DNA of 39,670 nucleotides, taken from contig PASM01000018.1 in assembly GCA_002711965.1 (NCBI GenBank), forward strand, positions 41,732-81,401, written 5' to 3'. Below are positions 8,305 through 15,457 of this stretch, in pieces. This DNA is from Chloroflexota bacterium. GTDB lineage: Bacteria; Chloroflexota; Dehalococcoidia; UBA1151; TMED-70. Below the pieces are notes generated by a model. The model did no database searches. It had not been told where the DNA came from and saw nothing but the letters and a program-made list of their open reading frames with translations. The translations under genes and the position numbers were made by a program. The first letter of the stretch is position 1, and each line of letters begins with the position of its first letter.

Positions 8305-9312
8305 CTATTTCTTGTAGATGTCGTCATTAAGCTCAGATTTGCTTGGTTCATCACTAGATTCTGCAAATTCCACTGAGCTTTCAACTATTTTATTTACTTC
8401 AGATTTTATTTTTTCTAAATCTTTATCGGTTGCAATTCCTGCAGATTTAATCCATTCTGGAAATTTCATAAGAGGATCTTGTTTTTCCCATTCTGTTATT
8501 TCATCATTTTTTCTATATTTTTGTCCGTCAGCTAAAGAGTGCCCTACAAATCTGAATGTTTTACATTCTAAATAAAAAGGTCCGCCAGTTTGGCGGACCT
8601 TTTTAACAGCTATTTCAGTTGCTTCTTTAACCGCCAATACATCCATTCCGTTCACTTGAGCTGCTGGAATATCGTATGTATCAACTCCTGTGTAAAAATC
8701 TTCTCCACCGGCTCTGACTCTATCTATAGCCGAACCCATACCGTATTTGTTATTTTCCAATATAAATAATATTGGTAAATTCCAAACAGAAGCTAAGTTT
8801 AAAGTTTCATGATAAGTACCTTGATTTGTTGATCCATCACCAAAATAACATACTACTAATCCACCTGTTTTTTTATATTGGCATGCTAAGGCAAGTCCTG
8901 TTGCAACAGGAAATTGTCCTCCCACAATTGCATGCCCTCCCATAAACTTTTTTGATGAATCAAAAAGATGCATAGATCCACCTTTTCCTTTGGAAAGGCC
9001 CGTTTTTTTACCAAACAGTTCAGCCATTGATCTATTTACGTCTAGCCCTCTTGCAAGAGCATGTCCGTGATCTCTGTAATGAGTAATTATATAATCTTCA
9101 TCATTTAAACACGATATTGATCCAACTGCAGTAGCTTCTTGACCTATGTATAAGTGCAGGAAGCCTCTTATATTACCTTTAGTATAGTTCTCTCCACAAG
9201 CCAGTTCAAATTGTCTGATAAGATACATTTGCCTGAATAGTTCAAGCATTTCATTCTTTTCTTGATCAGTTTTTTTTACTCTTTTATTCTTTTCTTCTTT
9301 TAGGGTTGCCAT
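8305..9312 (-). CDS. pdhA: Pyruvate dehydrogenase E1 alpha subunit
   Basis: TPP-dependent decarboxylase subunit of the pyruvate dehydrogenase complex. 335 residues. The TPP motif starts at Gly158-Asp159-Gly160 (CYFGDGSTNQG) and ends at ENNKYG (186-191). HYRDHGHALARG and the phosphorylation-loop-like FVGHSLADGQKYR segment also fit the family. The ATG at 9312 lacks an obvious Shine-Dalgarno site. Odd feature: codons for residues about 237-247 form a perfect 14-bp GC-rich hairpin flanked by A and T runs (see separate entry). It is the second gene of the folD-to-rraA run, 51 bases after folD. Confidence 0.95.
   Translation of the reverse strand: MATLKEEKNKRVKKTDQEKNEMLELFRQMYLIRQFELACGENYTKGNIRGFLHLYIGQEATAVGSISCLNDEDYIITHYRDHGHALARGLDVNRSMAELFGKKTGLSKGKGGSMHLFDSSKKFMGGHAIVGGQFPVATGLALACQYKKTGGLVVCYFGDGSTNQGTYHETLNLASVWNLPILFILENNKYGMGSAIDRVRAGGEDFYTGVDTYDIPAAQVNGMDVLAVKEATEIAVKKVRQTGGPFYLECKTFRFVGHSLADGQKYRKNDEITEWEKQDPLMKFPEWIKSAGIATDKDLEKIKSEVNKIVESSVEFAESSDEPSKSELNDDIYKK
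8574..8604. other. Perfect terminator-like hairpin inside pdhA
   Basis: Arms AAAAAGGTCCGCCA (8574-8587) and TGGCGGACCTTTTT (8591-8604) pair perfectly around a 3-base loop. The stem has nine G:C/C:G-rich pairs capped by five A:T pairs, so on either strand it looks like an intrinsic terminator with a U tract. It stands out because the surrounding DNA is very AT-rich. It lies in frame in pdhA at about 71% of the gene and upstream of pdhB and pdhC, so full termination here would silence those genes. Function is unknown: partial attenuator, RNA-stability element or chance. Confidence 0.55.
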
Positions 9313-9363
9313 AGGAGAATTTTAAATTAACTTTGCTTTTACATCTAGCTTTTATAATATTAT

Positions 9364-10257
9364 TTACAGTCTTTTATTTATGTTTAAGTGAAATGCTTTA
9401 GTAACATTTTCAAGTAACATAGCGATTGTCATTGGTCCAACCCCTCCTGGTACAGGGGTAATTTTGGATGCAATAGGTATTATTTCATCAAAATCAGAAT
9501 CACCTATTAATCTAAATCCATTTTTTTTTGATTTATCTTCTATTCTATTAACTCCAACATCTATAACTATTGAATCTTTTTTAACCATATCTTTAGTAAG
9601 GGTATGGGGGAATCCAGTGGCTACAATTATAATGTCAGCATCTAAAGTATGTGATTTGATATCTTTAGATTTACTATGACAAATTGTAACAGTTGCATTT
9701 CCTTTAGCTGTTTTTGAAGAAAGAAGTAGTGCTAATGGAATACCTACAAGTTTACTTCTTCCTATAATAACTATTTTTGAACCTTCTGTTTTAAAATCTA
9801 TTTCGTTTATCATTGTTTGAACACCTAATGGAGTTGCTGGTACAAATCTTGGCTCTCCTGATGCGAGTAAACCAAGGTTTTCATTATTTAGACCATCAAC
9901 ATCTTTTAGTGGTGATATTTTTTGAATTATACTTTCTTCATCTAAATTTTTGGGCAAAGGTAGTTGTACTATCATTCCATCAACTTGATCATCGTTATTT
10001 AATTTTTCTATATAGCTGACTAAATTATTTTCAGTAACATTTTCTTCAAGTCTTTCTACATGGCATTTTATTCCAACTAGATCACATGCTTTTTCTTTTG
10101 CTTTTACATAAGATATTGACGCAGGATTTTTTCCAACTAATATAACAACTAGATGAGGAGTTCGTGGGAAACTATTTTTTATTTTATCGATTTCAATTTT
10201 TAAATTATTTTTAATATGAGTACTTATCTCTTTACCATCAATTAACTTGCTGGACAT
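9364..10257 (-). CDS. folD: Methylenetetrahydrofolate dehydrogenase/cyclohydrolase
   Basis: Bifunctional folate enzyme interconverting 5,10-methylene-, methenyl- and 10-formyl-tetrahydrofolate with NADP. 297 residues. Catalytic Tyr50 and Lys54 are in SYVKAKEKACDLVGI. QLPLPKN, PATPLGVQTMI, the nucleotide-binding IIGRSKLVGIPLALLL and the C-terminal PVPGGVGPMTIAMLLENV are all family signatures. It starts at ATG 10257 with only a loose purine-rich stretch upstream. It leads a run of nine genes and is divergent from acpS across 65 bases, which must hold both promoters. Confidence 0.96.
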   Translation of the reverse strand: MSSKLIDGKEISTHIKNNLKIEIDKIKNSFPRTPHLVVILVGKNPASISYVKAKEKACDLVGIKCHVERLEENVTENNLVSYIEKLNNDDQVDGMIVQLPLPKNLDEESIIQKISPLKDVDGLNNENLGLLASGEPRFVPATPLGVQTMINEIDFKTEGSKIVIIGRSKLVGIPLALLLSSKTAKGNATVTICHSKSKDIKSHTLDADIIIVATGFPHTLTKDMVKKDSIVIDVGVNRIEDKSKKNGFRLIGDSDFDEIIPIASKITPVPGGVGPMTIAMLLENVTKAFHLNINKRL

Positions 10258-10322
10258 ATTTCTCTTTCTTTTATTTATAAATAAATAACTTTATACTAAA
10301 TAATATATTCAAATATAAAAAA

Positions 10323-10682
10323 ATGTTACTAACTGGAATTGATATTATAGAAATTCATAGAATAAAGGATGTTTGTATAAAATATCCTGAAAGATTTATG
10401 AAAAAAATTTTTACAGATCAAGAGATTAAATATTGCAGAGGAAGATATCCTCAAATAGCTGCAAGATTTGCATCTAAAGAGGCTGTAATGAAGGCTTTAG
10501 GAACTGGTATAAGAGGAGTTCCTTGGAAATCCATTGAGGTGCACCGAGCAAGAGGTAAAGCTCCAGAAATTTTACTTCATGGAAATGCTAAGAAAAAAGC
10601 TCAAGAGTTAGGTATAGAGCGCATAGCATTATCTATAAGTCATTCAAGAAATTATGCTGTCGCATCTGTTGTAGCAGAATAG
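10323..10682 (+). CDS. acpS: Holo-[acyl-carrier-protein] synthase
   Basis: Transfers 4'-phosphopantetheine from CoA to the serine of acyl carrier protein. 119 residues, standard AcpS length. The Mg-binding N-terminal motif GIDIIEIHRI and the second motif FASKEAVMKALGTG are intact, and ISHSRNYAVASVVAE closes the protein. No Shine-Dalgarno is evident before ATG 10323; a TATACT box at 10292-10297 could give a very short leader. It stands alone, divergent from folD and convergent with the MFS gene (four bases between stops). Confidence 0.95.
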   Translation: MLLTGIDIIEIHRIKDVCIKYPERFMKKIFTDQEIKYCRGRYPQIAARFASKEAVMKALGTGIRGVPWKSIEVHRARGKAPEILLHGNAKKKAQELGIERIALSISHSRNYAVASVVAE

Positions 10683-10686
10683 AAAC

Positions 10687-12159
10687 TCAATTATTTGATT
10701 TTTTTATTTCAAAAATATATGACAACATTAAAACTGAAATAAATACTGCTAAAGAAAAAATAAATGCCCCTTGTATGATTTCAATAAATACTTCTAATCC
10801 TGCATTATTGATCTCATTGCTTACACGACTTTGAATTTTTGGATCGATTGAAAAAATTTGAATTCCTGTTACAAGTTCAGAAAATCTAGCCGTCCCTATG
10901 GTAGTCATAAGTGAAAGACCAAATATCATGCCAAGCATTCTTGATAAAGAAATCATAGAAGATGTAATGCCTCTAATATTTTCTTTGACATTGTGAAATC
11001 CTGCATTATGAATAGGCACAATAAAAAGTCCAAATCCAATCCCTATAATAAAAAAAATAAAATTTATCTCATTAGTGGGGATGTCTAAATTTTTAGAGTA
11101 AAGAAAAGTTCCGAGAGTAATTAATATAGAACCTATTATCATTGCTAAAGAGGAGCTAACCTTTGAAATCACTATTCCAATTATTGATCCAATTCCAATG
11201 AAGGCCGTTAATTTAAGTAATGATAATCCTATATCTATATTATCTAATTGATATATGGTTGATCCAGAAAGAGGAATTACAACCATAACAATTATTAGAC
11301 TACATCCTACGAAGAAATGAGTAATTGAAGTTAATAAAAATGTTTTAGAAGATATTAGCTCATTTGGTATTAGGTCTTGACCATATAATTTCATTTTTAA
11401 TGCTGCAATTAGTATTATCATTAACAAAATAGAAACCATAATTATTTCAAAAAATCCTATTTTATTAAATTCTGATATTAGTAAAGTTAATAAAATTAGA
11501 ATTATGGAAATAATCAGGGTATCAACTAATTTTATCTTGACTGCGCTTTTTGATGTTTTTGGCATATTGAAAATTAGAACAATAACAAAAAATGCTAATG
11601 GCAAATTTATATAAAAAGCAGCTGGCCAGTCCCATATTTTTAATATTAAACTTCCCCAAAGAGGCCCGACAACTCCTCCTGCTTCAGCAGATGCACCTAT
11701 AAGCCCAAATCCATAAACCCAATATTTTTTTTCTAAAATAATTGAAATGCTAGCTATAGCTATTGGAATCACTGCTCCTCCTCCCATAGCCTGTATAAAT
11801 CTAAAAAATATTAACCAATTTAATTTAGAAGGGAAGAATACATTATTAGGGATATTTGTTGTAATTCCAACTAATAATGATCCTATAGAAAAAATTAATA
11901 ATGAAGTTATCAAGGTATTTCTAAAACCATACTTATCACATAACTTACCAGCAATAGGCATAACAATTGTAAATCCTAATAAATATGAAGTTATAGTCCA
12001 AGATATTTTGTTTAATTCTCCTACAGAAATTCCTAAGTCTATTACCATACTAGGCAATAAAGTAACAATTACTGTTTGATCATCTGCAGCGATGAAAACT
12101 GCCAAGCAGAGAATAAAAATATAAAATATTCTATTTTTTATGTTTAAGGTTTTTCCCAT
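10687..12159 (-). CDS. DHA2-type MFS transporter, partner of LprG-like lipoprotein
   Basis: 490-residue integral membrane protein with about 14 hydrophobic segments, as in the DHA2 branch of the major facilitator superfamily. Helix 1 carries an acidic pair (Asp26-Asp27 in ADDQTVIVTLLP) where DHA2 proteins have the D1 motif. Motif A is GKLCDKYGFRNT (71-82), and an antiporter-type motif C appears as GASAEAGGVVGPLWG. The start codon overlaps the end of the upstream lipoprotein gene by 16 bases. A DHA2 transporter coupled to an LprG-type lipoprotein matches mycobacterial lprG-Rv1410c, which exports triacylated lipids. By analogy this pair may move lipids outward; multidrug efflux is the alternative. 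Confidence 0.88.
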   Translation of the reverse strand: MGKTLNIKNRIFYIFILCLAVFIAADDQTVIVTLLPSMVIDLGISVGELNKISWTITSYLLGFTIVMPIAGKLCDKYGFRNTLITSLLIFSIGSLLVGITTNIPNNVFFPSKLNWLIFFRFIQAMGGGAVIPIAIASISIILEKKYWVYGFGLIGASAEAGGVVGPLWGSLILKIWDWPAAFYINLPLAFFVIVLIFNMPKTSKSAVKIKLVDTLIISIILILLTLLISEFNKIGFFEIIMVSILLMIILIAALKMKLYGQDLIPNELISSKTFLLTSITHFFVGCSLIIVMVVIPLSGSTIYQLDNIDIGLSLLKLTAFIGIGSIIGIVISKVSSSLAMIIGSILITLGTFLYSKNLDIPTNEINFIFFIIGIGFGLFIVPIHNAGFHNVKENIRGITSSMISLSRMLGMIFGLSLMTTIGTARFSELVTGIQIFSIDPKIQSRVSNEINNAGLEVFIEIIQGAFIFSLAVFISVLMLSYIFEIKKSNN

Positions 12160-12815
12160 GATATTATTTCATTCCATTTTTCGAATTTGATTTCACGAAT
12201 TGTATTATTTTCGTCCTGAGGTTGTACCTTACCGTATATATATATTTTTTTTACCGTTCCATCTTTTTTGATGTATAAAGATAGATCAACTTTGTTATCA
12301 GGAATAATGATTTCTCCAACAAGGGACTTTAGGTTGTCAGAATTTATTTTTGCTTCTATTTCATATATATCTTTCTCTATAGATTTAATGGATTCATTTT
12401 CTATTTCAGCAAAAATTTCACTTAAAATATTTATTGGATTTATATTTTTAAATGGATTGTCTTCTTCTGGAGTTTCAATCCACTCAAAGTTAATAGGATT
12501 AGTAATCCAATAATTATTTCCCATAGATAGGTATGAAAGTTTAATTAGAAAATTATTAGAAATTATTTCCGCTTTGATTTGAAGTTTATCGGGTTTTTGT
12601 ATATTACCTTCAGCATAAGAGATTTTGTATTCTCCTGGAAGAGAAGTAAACCCATTCTCATGATTCAAAATAAAACTAAAAGATTCTGAATCAATTATTT
12701 TTTTATTTGTTAAATTAAATAAATCTTCAACAGATAAATAATTTATATTTACTTCTTCAGCTGAGCATGAAAAAAATATTATTACTGAGATTGTTGCTAA
12801 AAAAAATTTATTAAT
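12144..12815 (-). CDS. LprG/LppX-family lipoprotein, apparent ATT start
   Basis: 223-residue lipoprotein if begun at the ATT codon 12815-12813, seven bases after AAGGA (12827-12823). That start gives a textbook signal peptide (MNKFFLATISVIIFF) and a lipobox Cys17 (FFSCSAEE). The frame is open back to a stop at 12846-12848 but has no ATG, GTG or TTG before TTG 12668, which would remove the signal and about 49 residues. The mature part fits the LprG/LppX fold: LPGEYKISYAEGNIQKPDKL, NPINILSEIFAEI, and the C-terminal EKWNEIISWEKP resembles the LprG ending KWGEKVQVTKP. LprG proteins hold acylated lipids in a hydrophobic pocket. The downstream MFS gene overlaps by 16 bases. Confidence 0.78.
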   Translation of the reverse strand: MNKFFLATISVIIFFSCSAEEVNINYLSVEDLFNLTNKKIIDSESFSFILNHENGFTSLPGEYKISYAEGNIQKPDKLQIKAEIISNNFLIKLSYLSMGNNYWITNPINFEWIETPEEDNPFKNINPINILSEIFAEIENESIKSIEKDIYEIEAKINSDNLKSLVGEIIIPDNKVDLSLYIKKDGTVKKIYIYGKVQPQDENNTIREIKFEKWNEIISWEKP

Positions 12816-12822
12816 TGTTAAT

Positions 12823-12827
12823 TCCTT
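12823..12827 (-). promoter_or_regulatory. Shine-Dalgarno AAGGA deciding an ATT start
   Basis: On the minus strand AAGGA is followed by seven bases and then ATT (12815-12813). It is the only ribosome-binding-like sequence ahead of the lipoprotein signal peptide, so it supports initiation at a non-standard ATT codon. Confidence 0.55.
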
Positions 12828-12858
12828 AAATTTGTTAATAGTATTTTATAAGAATAGA

Positions 12859-12888
12859 TTAAAGTTTCTAAAAGAGTATAAGTATAGT
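12859..12888 (+). promoter_or_regulatory. Possible promoter of the TPP-riboswitch thi operon
   Basis: TATAGT at 12883-12888 matches the -10 consensus at five of six positions, with a weak TTAAAG -35 at 12859-12864 and an 18-base spacer. Transcription would begin near 12895, a few bases before stem P1 of the riboswitch, which is a sensible arrangement. The AT-rich context makes chance matches likely. Confidence 0.35.
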
Positions 12889-12901
12889 ATATTTAAAATT
12901 G

Positions 12902-12992
12902 AGTTTTTGTAGGGGAGCTTAAAACGCTGAGAGGGTTTATTAAAACCGACCCATTAAACCTGAACTAGATAATTCTAGCGGAGGGAAAAATT
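12902..12992 (+). promoter_or_regulatory. TPP riboswitch (THI box)
   Basis: The conserved core is plain: GGGGAGC at 12912-12918, CTGAGA at 12927-12932, GACCC at 12948-12952, ACCTGAAC at 12958-12965, GATAAT at 12968-12973 inside a CTAGA/TCTAG stem, and GCGGAGGGA at 12978-12986. The family binds thiamine pyrophosphate and lowers expression. Here P1 can form between AGTTTTT (12902-12908) and AAAAATT (12986-12992). The Shine-Dalgarno GGAGG (12980-12984) lies in the aptamer and the apparent thiZ start ATT (12990-12992) lies in P1. Control of translation initiation rather than termination is therefore likely; no terminator stem separates it from thiZ. Confidence 0.93.
12980..12984 (+). promoter_or_regulatory. 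Shine-Dalgarno GGAGG of thiZ, inside the riboswitch
   Basis: GGAGG within the conserved 3' end of the aptamer lies five bases before ATT 12990-12992. It is the only strong ribosome site ahead of thiZ and places initiation at that ATT. Confidence 0.6.
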
Positions 12993-13745
12993 AATAGTAT
13001 AATTTTAGAAAATTTATCTTTTGGATTTCAAAATCAATTGCCTATTATTGATAATCTTTCCTATGTTTTTCCATCAAACAAAACAGTTTCAATTATAGGT
13101 CACAGCGGATGTGGGAAAAGTACTTTGTTACAACTGATTTCTGGTGTTATAGAACCTGATAATGGATTTGTTAAATTTGAAAATCATGTTGATAGGTTAG
13201 GGGAGATAGCTTATATGCAACAAAGCGATCTTTTATTACCTTGGTTAGACGTTAAAGAAAATCTCTTACTACCGTTAAAAATAAAAAATAAGTTAAGTAA
13301 AAATTCATATGACGATATGATTGAAAAATCTAATATTTTAGGAATTTATGAATACTTAAGTTTTTATCCTCATGAACTATCTGGAGGTTTAAAACAAAGA
13401 GTCGCTTTTCTTAGAACAATACTTCAAGATTCAGAATTTATTTTATTAGATGAACCATTTGCATCTCTTGATGCAATAAAAAGAATTGAAATTTATAGTT
13501 GGATAGAGAATCTAAAAGATTATATTAATAAGTCAATTATTTTAGTCACTCATGATATTGAGGAAGCGTTATTTCTTTCTGATCAAATTATAGTTATGGA
13601 TTCAGGGAAAGAAAATTTTAAATTTAATATAGATATAAATATGCCTCATCCTAGAAAAACTAATGTTATTGTTGAAAGAAACTTTATTGAACAGAAAAAA
13701 TTACTTATAGAAAAATTAGATGAGGTTAAGAAAATTGATAATTAA
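12990..13745 (+). CDS. thiZ: ThiZ-type ABC transporter ATPase, apparent ATT start
   Basis: ATP-binding subunit of an importer for a thiamine pyrimidine precursor. From ATT 12990 the product is 251 residues, beginning MNSIILENLSFGFQNQ, with Walker A GHSGCGKST at about 37-45, the Q-loop (MQQSD), the ABC signature LSGGLKQR, Walker B FILLDEPFASLD and the switch HD (THDIEEA). No ATG, GTG or TTG lies in frame before TTG 13038, which would cut off the first strand and its aromatic A-loop residue. GGAGG five bases ahead supports the ATT. It sits directly under a TPP riboswitch and overlaps thiX by 26 bases. Confidence 0.85.
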   Translation: MNSIILENLSFGFQNQLPIIDNLSYVFPSNKTVSIIGHSGCGKSTLLQLISGVIEPDNGFVKFENHVDRLGEIAYMQQSDLLLPWLDVKENLLLPLKIKNKLSKNSYDDMIEKSNILGIYEYLSFYPHELSGGLKQRVAFLRTILQDSEFILLDEPFASLDAIKRIEIYSWIENLKDYINKSIILVTHDIEEALFLSDQIIVMDSGKENFKFNIDINMPHPRKTNVIVERNFIEQKKLLIEKLDEVKKIDN

Positions 13746-14490
13746 TTTGAAAAACTTTTTTTCAGTATATTTTCTGCCTTTAATAGCTTTTGTAATATTA
13801 CTTATTATTTGGCAAACTTTATGTAATATAGGGATTTTTGAAACATGGTTATTACCATCTCCCGGAATGATAATTAAAGAATTATATTACTCAAAAGTTT
13901 TTTTAATTGAGCATACTTTTACAACAGCTTTAGAAGTTCTATTGGGATTATCTTTAGCCATAATTTTTGGAACAACTATAGGTTTTTTAATGTCTAGTTA
14001 TAAATTTTTTGAAAGATCAATATTGCCATATGTTATTGCATCTCAAGTTATTCCAATTTTTGCATTGGCACCTATATTGATTGTATGGTTTGGAGCAGGA
14101 CTAATTTCAAAAATTATAGTTGTTTTTTTGATTTCTTTTTTCCCAATAGTTATAGGTGTTTTTGATGGTCTAAAAACAAATTCTATAGATATGGAAAATA
14201 TGTTAAGAACAATGGGAGCAAATAATATTCAAATATTTAAAATACTTAAAATAAAATTAGCATTACCTAGTTTTTTTTCAGGAATAAAAGTAGCAAGTGT
14301 AAGCTCGGTAATTGGAGCAGTGGTGGCTGAATGGATAGGTTCAAAATCTGGACTAGGCTGGATAATGAAAGTTTCTGGGCCTTTATTTCAAACAGAAAGA
14401 GTTTTCGCTTCAATAGTAATACTTTCAATTTTTGCTTCTATTTTATTTTTAGGTGTTAAATTTTTAGAAAATAAATTAGTGAAAGGATAA
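13720..14490 (+). CDS. thiX: ThiX-type ABC transporter permease
   Basis: 256-residue inner-membrane permease of the BPD_transp_1 (SsuC/TauC/ThiX) class with about six membrane spans. The cytoplasmic EAA-like loop reads MLRTMGANNIQIFKILKIKLALPSFFSGIK, which docks the ATPase. WLLPSPGMIIKEL near the N-terminus is typical of this class. The ATG at 13720 overlaps the end of thiZ by 26 bases; TTG 13735, nine bases after GAGG, is an alternative start five codons in. Its neighbours (riboswitch, thiZ, thiY) point to a thiamine-precursor pathway rather than sulfonates or nitrate. Confidence 0.87.
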   Translation: MRLRKLIINLKNFFSVYFLPLIAFVILLIIWQTLCNIGIFETWLLPSPGMIIKELYYSKVFLIEHTFTTALEVLLGLSLAIIFGTTIGFLMSSYKFFERSILPYVIASQVIPIFALAPILIVWFGAGLISKIIVVFLISFFPIVIGVFDGLKTNSIDMENMLRTMGANNIQIFKILKIKLALPSFFSGIKVASVSSVIGAVVAEWIGSKSGLGWIMKVSGPLFQTERVFASIVILSIFASILFLGVKFLENKLVKG

Positions 14491-14494
14491 TAAA

Positions 14495-15457
14495 ATGAGA
14501 ATTTTTCTAGTTTCAATTTTTTCAATATTAATTATTGGATGTGGTGCAGAAAAACAGGATAAGGTAAGTTTAGCTTTGGATTGGTACCCAAATTCAAATC
14601 ATTCAGGTATTTATTCAGCTATTGATCAGGGATTTTTTGAAAGCGAAGGTATTGATTTAGAAGTATATACTCCGTCTGATCCTACTGCAATTATTTCTTC
14701 CGTAGCATCTGGGAGAGATGATTTTGGGTTATCTTATCATCCAGATATTCTTCAGGCCCAATCTGCAGATTTAGAAATAGTTTCTGTCCTAAGTATTTCA
14801 CAACACCCTTTGAATTCAATAATGACACTTACTGAATCAAATATAAAATCTCCAAAGGATTTAGATGGTAAAGTTATTGGATATCCAGGTATACCATCTA
14901 ACAAAGCGATGCTAGAGACAGTCCTTTCAAATCAAGGAGTAAATGTAAATGATGTTGAGACAGTAGATGTGGGATTTGAATTGGTAAAGGCTCTAATTTC
15001 AGGATCAGTAGATGCAATAATTGGTGCATATTGGACTCATGAGTCTATAGTAATGGAACTCCAAGGATATGATGTGGATATTATGAAATTAGAAGAATGG
15101 GGTGTCCCTGATTATTACGAGCTAATTTTGATAACTAATCAAGATTATCTGAATAATAATTCTAAACAGGTAGAAAAGGTTGTGAATTCTTTCAAGAAAG
15201 GTTACGAGTATGCAATTAATAATCCTGAAAAATCTATAGATAGCTTAATTAAAATTGCTGGAGAAGAAATAGTAGAAGAAGATGTTGAAAGAAAAGGGAT
15301 TCAATTATTGATACCAGTTTGGGAATCAAAAGGTAATCCATTTGGTTATCAAGAAAAATCTAAATGGGTTGAAACTTATAATTGGATGTACCAAAATGAT
15401 TTTCTTGAGAAAGAATTAGAAATAAATAATTTATTTATAACTGAGTTTTCTAATTAG
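14495..15457 (+). CDS. thiY: ThiY-type (NMT1/THI5-like) substrate-binding lipoprotein
   Basis: 320-residue solute-binding protein of the NMT1/THI5-like family. The first 15 residues form a lipoprotein signal with Cys16 in ILIIGCG. The mature start KVSLALDWYPNSNHSGIYSA is characteristic of the family, followed by EGIDLEVY, VASGRDDFGLSY and DLDGKVIGYPG. ThiY proteins deliver a pyrimidine salvage compound (formylaminopyrimidine/HMP type) to ThiXZ. AAAGGA lies seven bases ahead of ATG 14495. It is the third gene under the TPP riboswitch, and its last eight bases overlap the convergent SMP-30-like gene. Confidence 0.9.
   Translation: MRIFLVSIFSILIIGCGAEKQDKVSLALDWYPNSNHSGIYSAIDQGFFESEGIDLEVYTPSDPTAIISSVASGRDDFGLSYHPDILQAQSADLEIVSVLSISQHPLNSIMTLTESNIKSPKDLDGKVIGYPGIPSNKAMLETVLSNQGVNVNDVETVDVGFELVKALISGSVDAIIGAYWTHESIVMELQGYDVDIMKLEEWGVPDYYELILITNQDYLNNNSKQVEKVVNSFKKGYEYAINNPEKSIDSLIKIAGEEIVEEDVERKGIQLLIPVWESKGNPFGYQEKSKWVETYNWMYQNDFLEKELEINNLFITEFSN

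Noticed and set aside
8318..8575. Open frame on the plus strand opposite pdhA
   Set aside because: Shadow of a strongly supported gene; no ribosome site and low-complexity Ser/Leu composition.
8574..8604. Hairpin as a true end of an operon
   Set aside because: The pdhA frame continues intact through it with conserved residues after it, so it is not a gene boundary; kept only as an unexplained element.
12144..12668. Short form of the lipoprotein starting at TTG 12668
   Set aside because: It would discard a perfect signal peptide and lipobox encoded in frame just upstream.
13038..13745. Short form of thiZ starting at TTG 13038
   Set aside because: It removes the first beta strand and A-loop aromatic of the ABC domain and leaves no ribosome site; the ATT start fits family length and the riboswitch Shine-Dalgarno.
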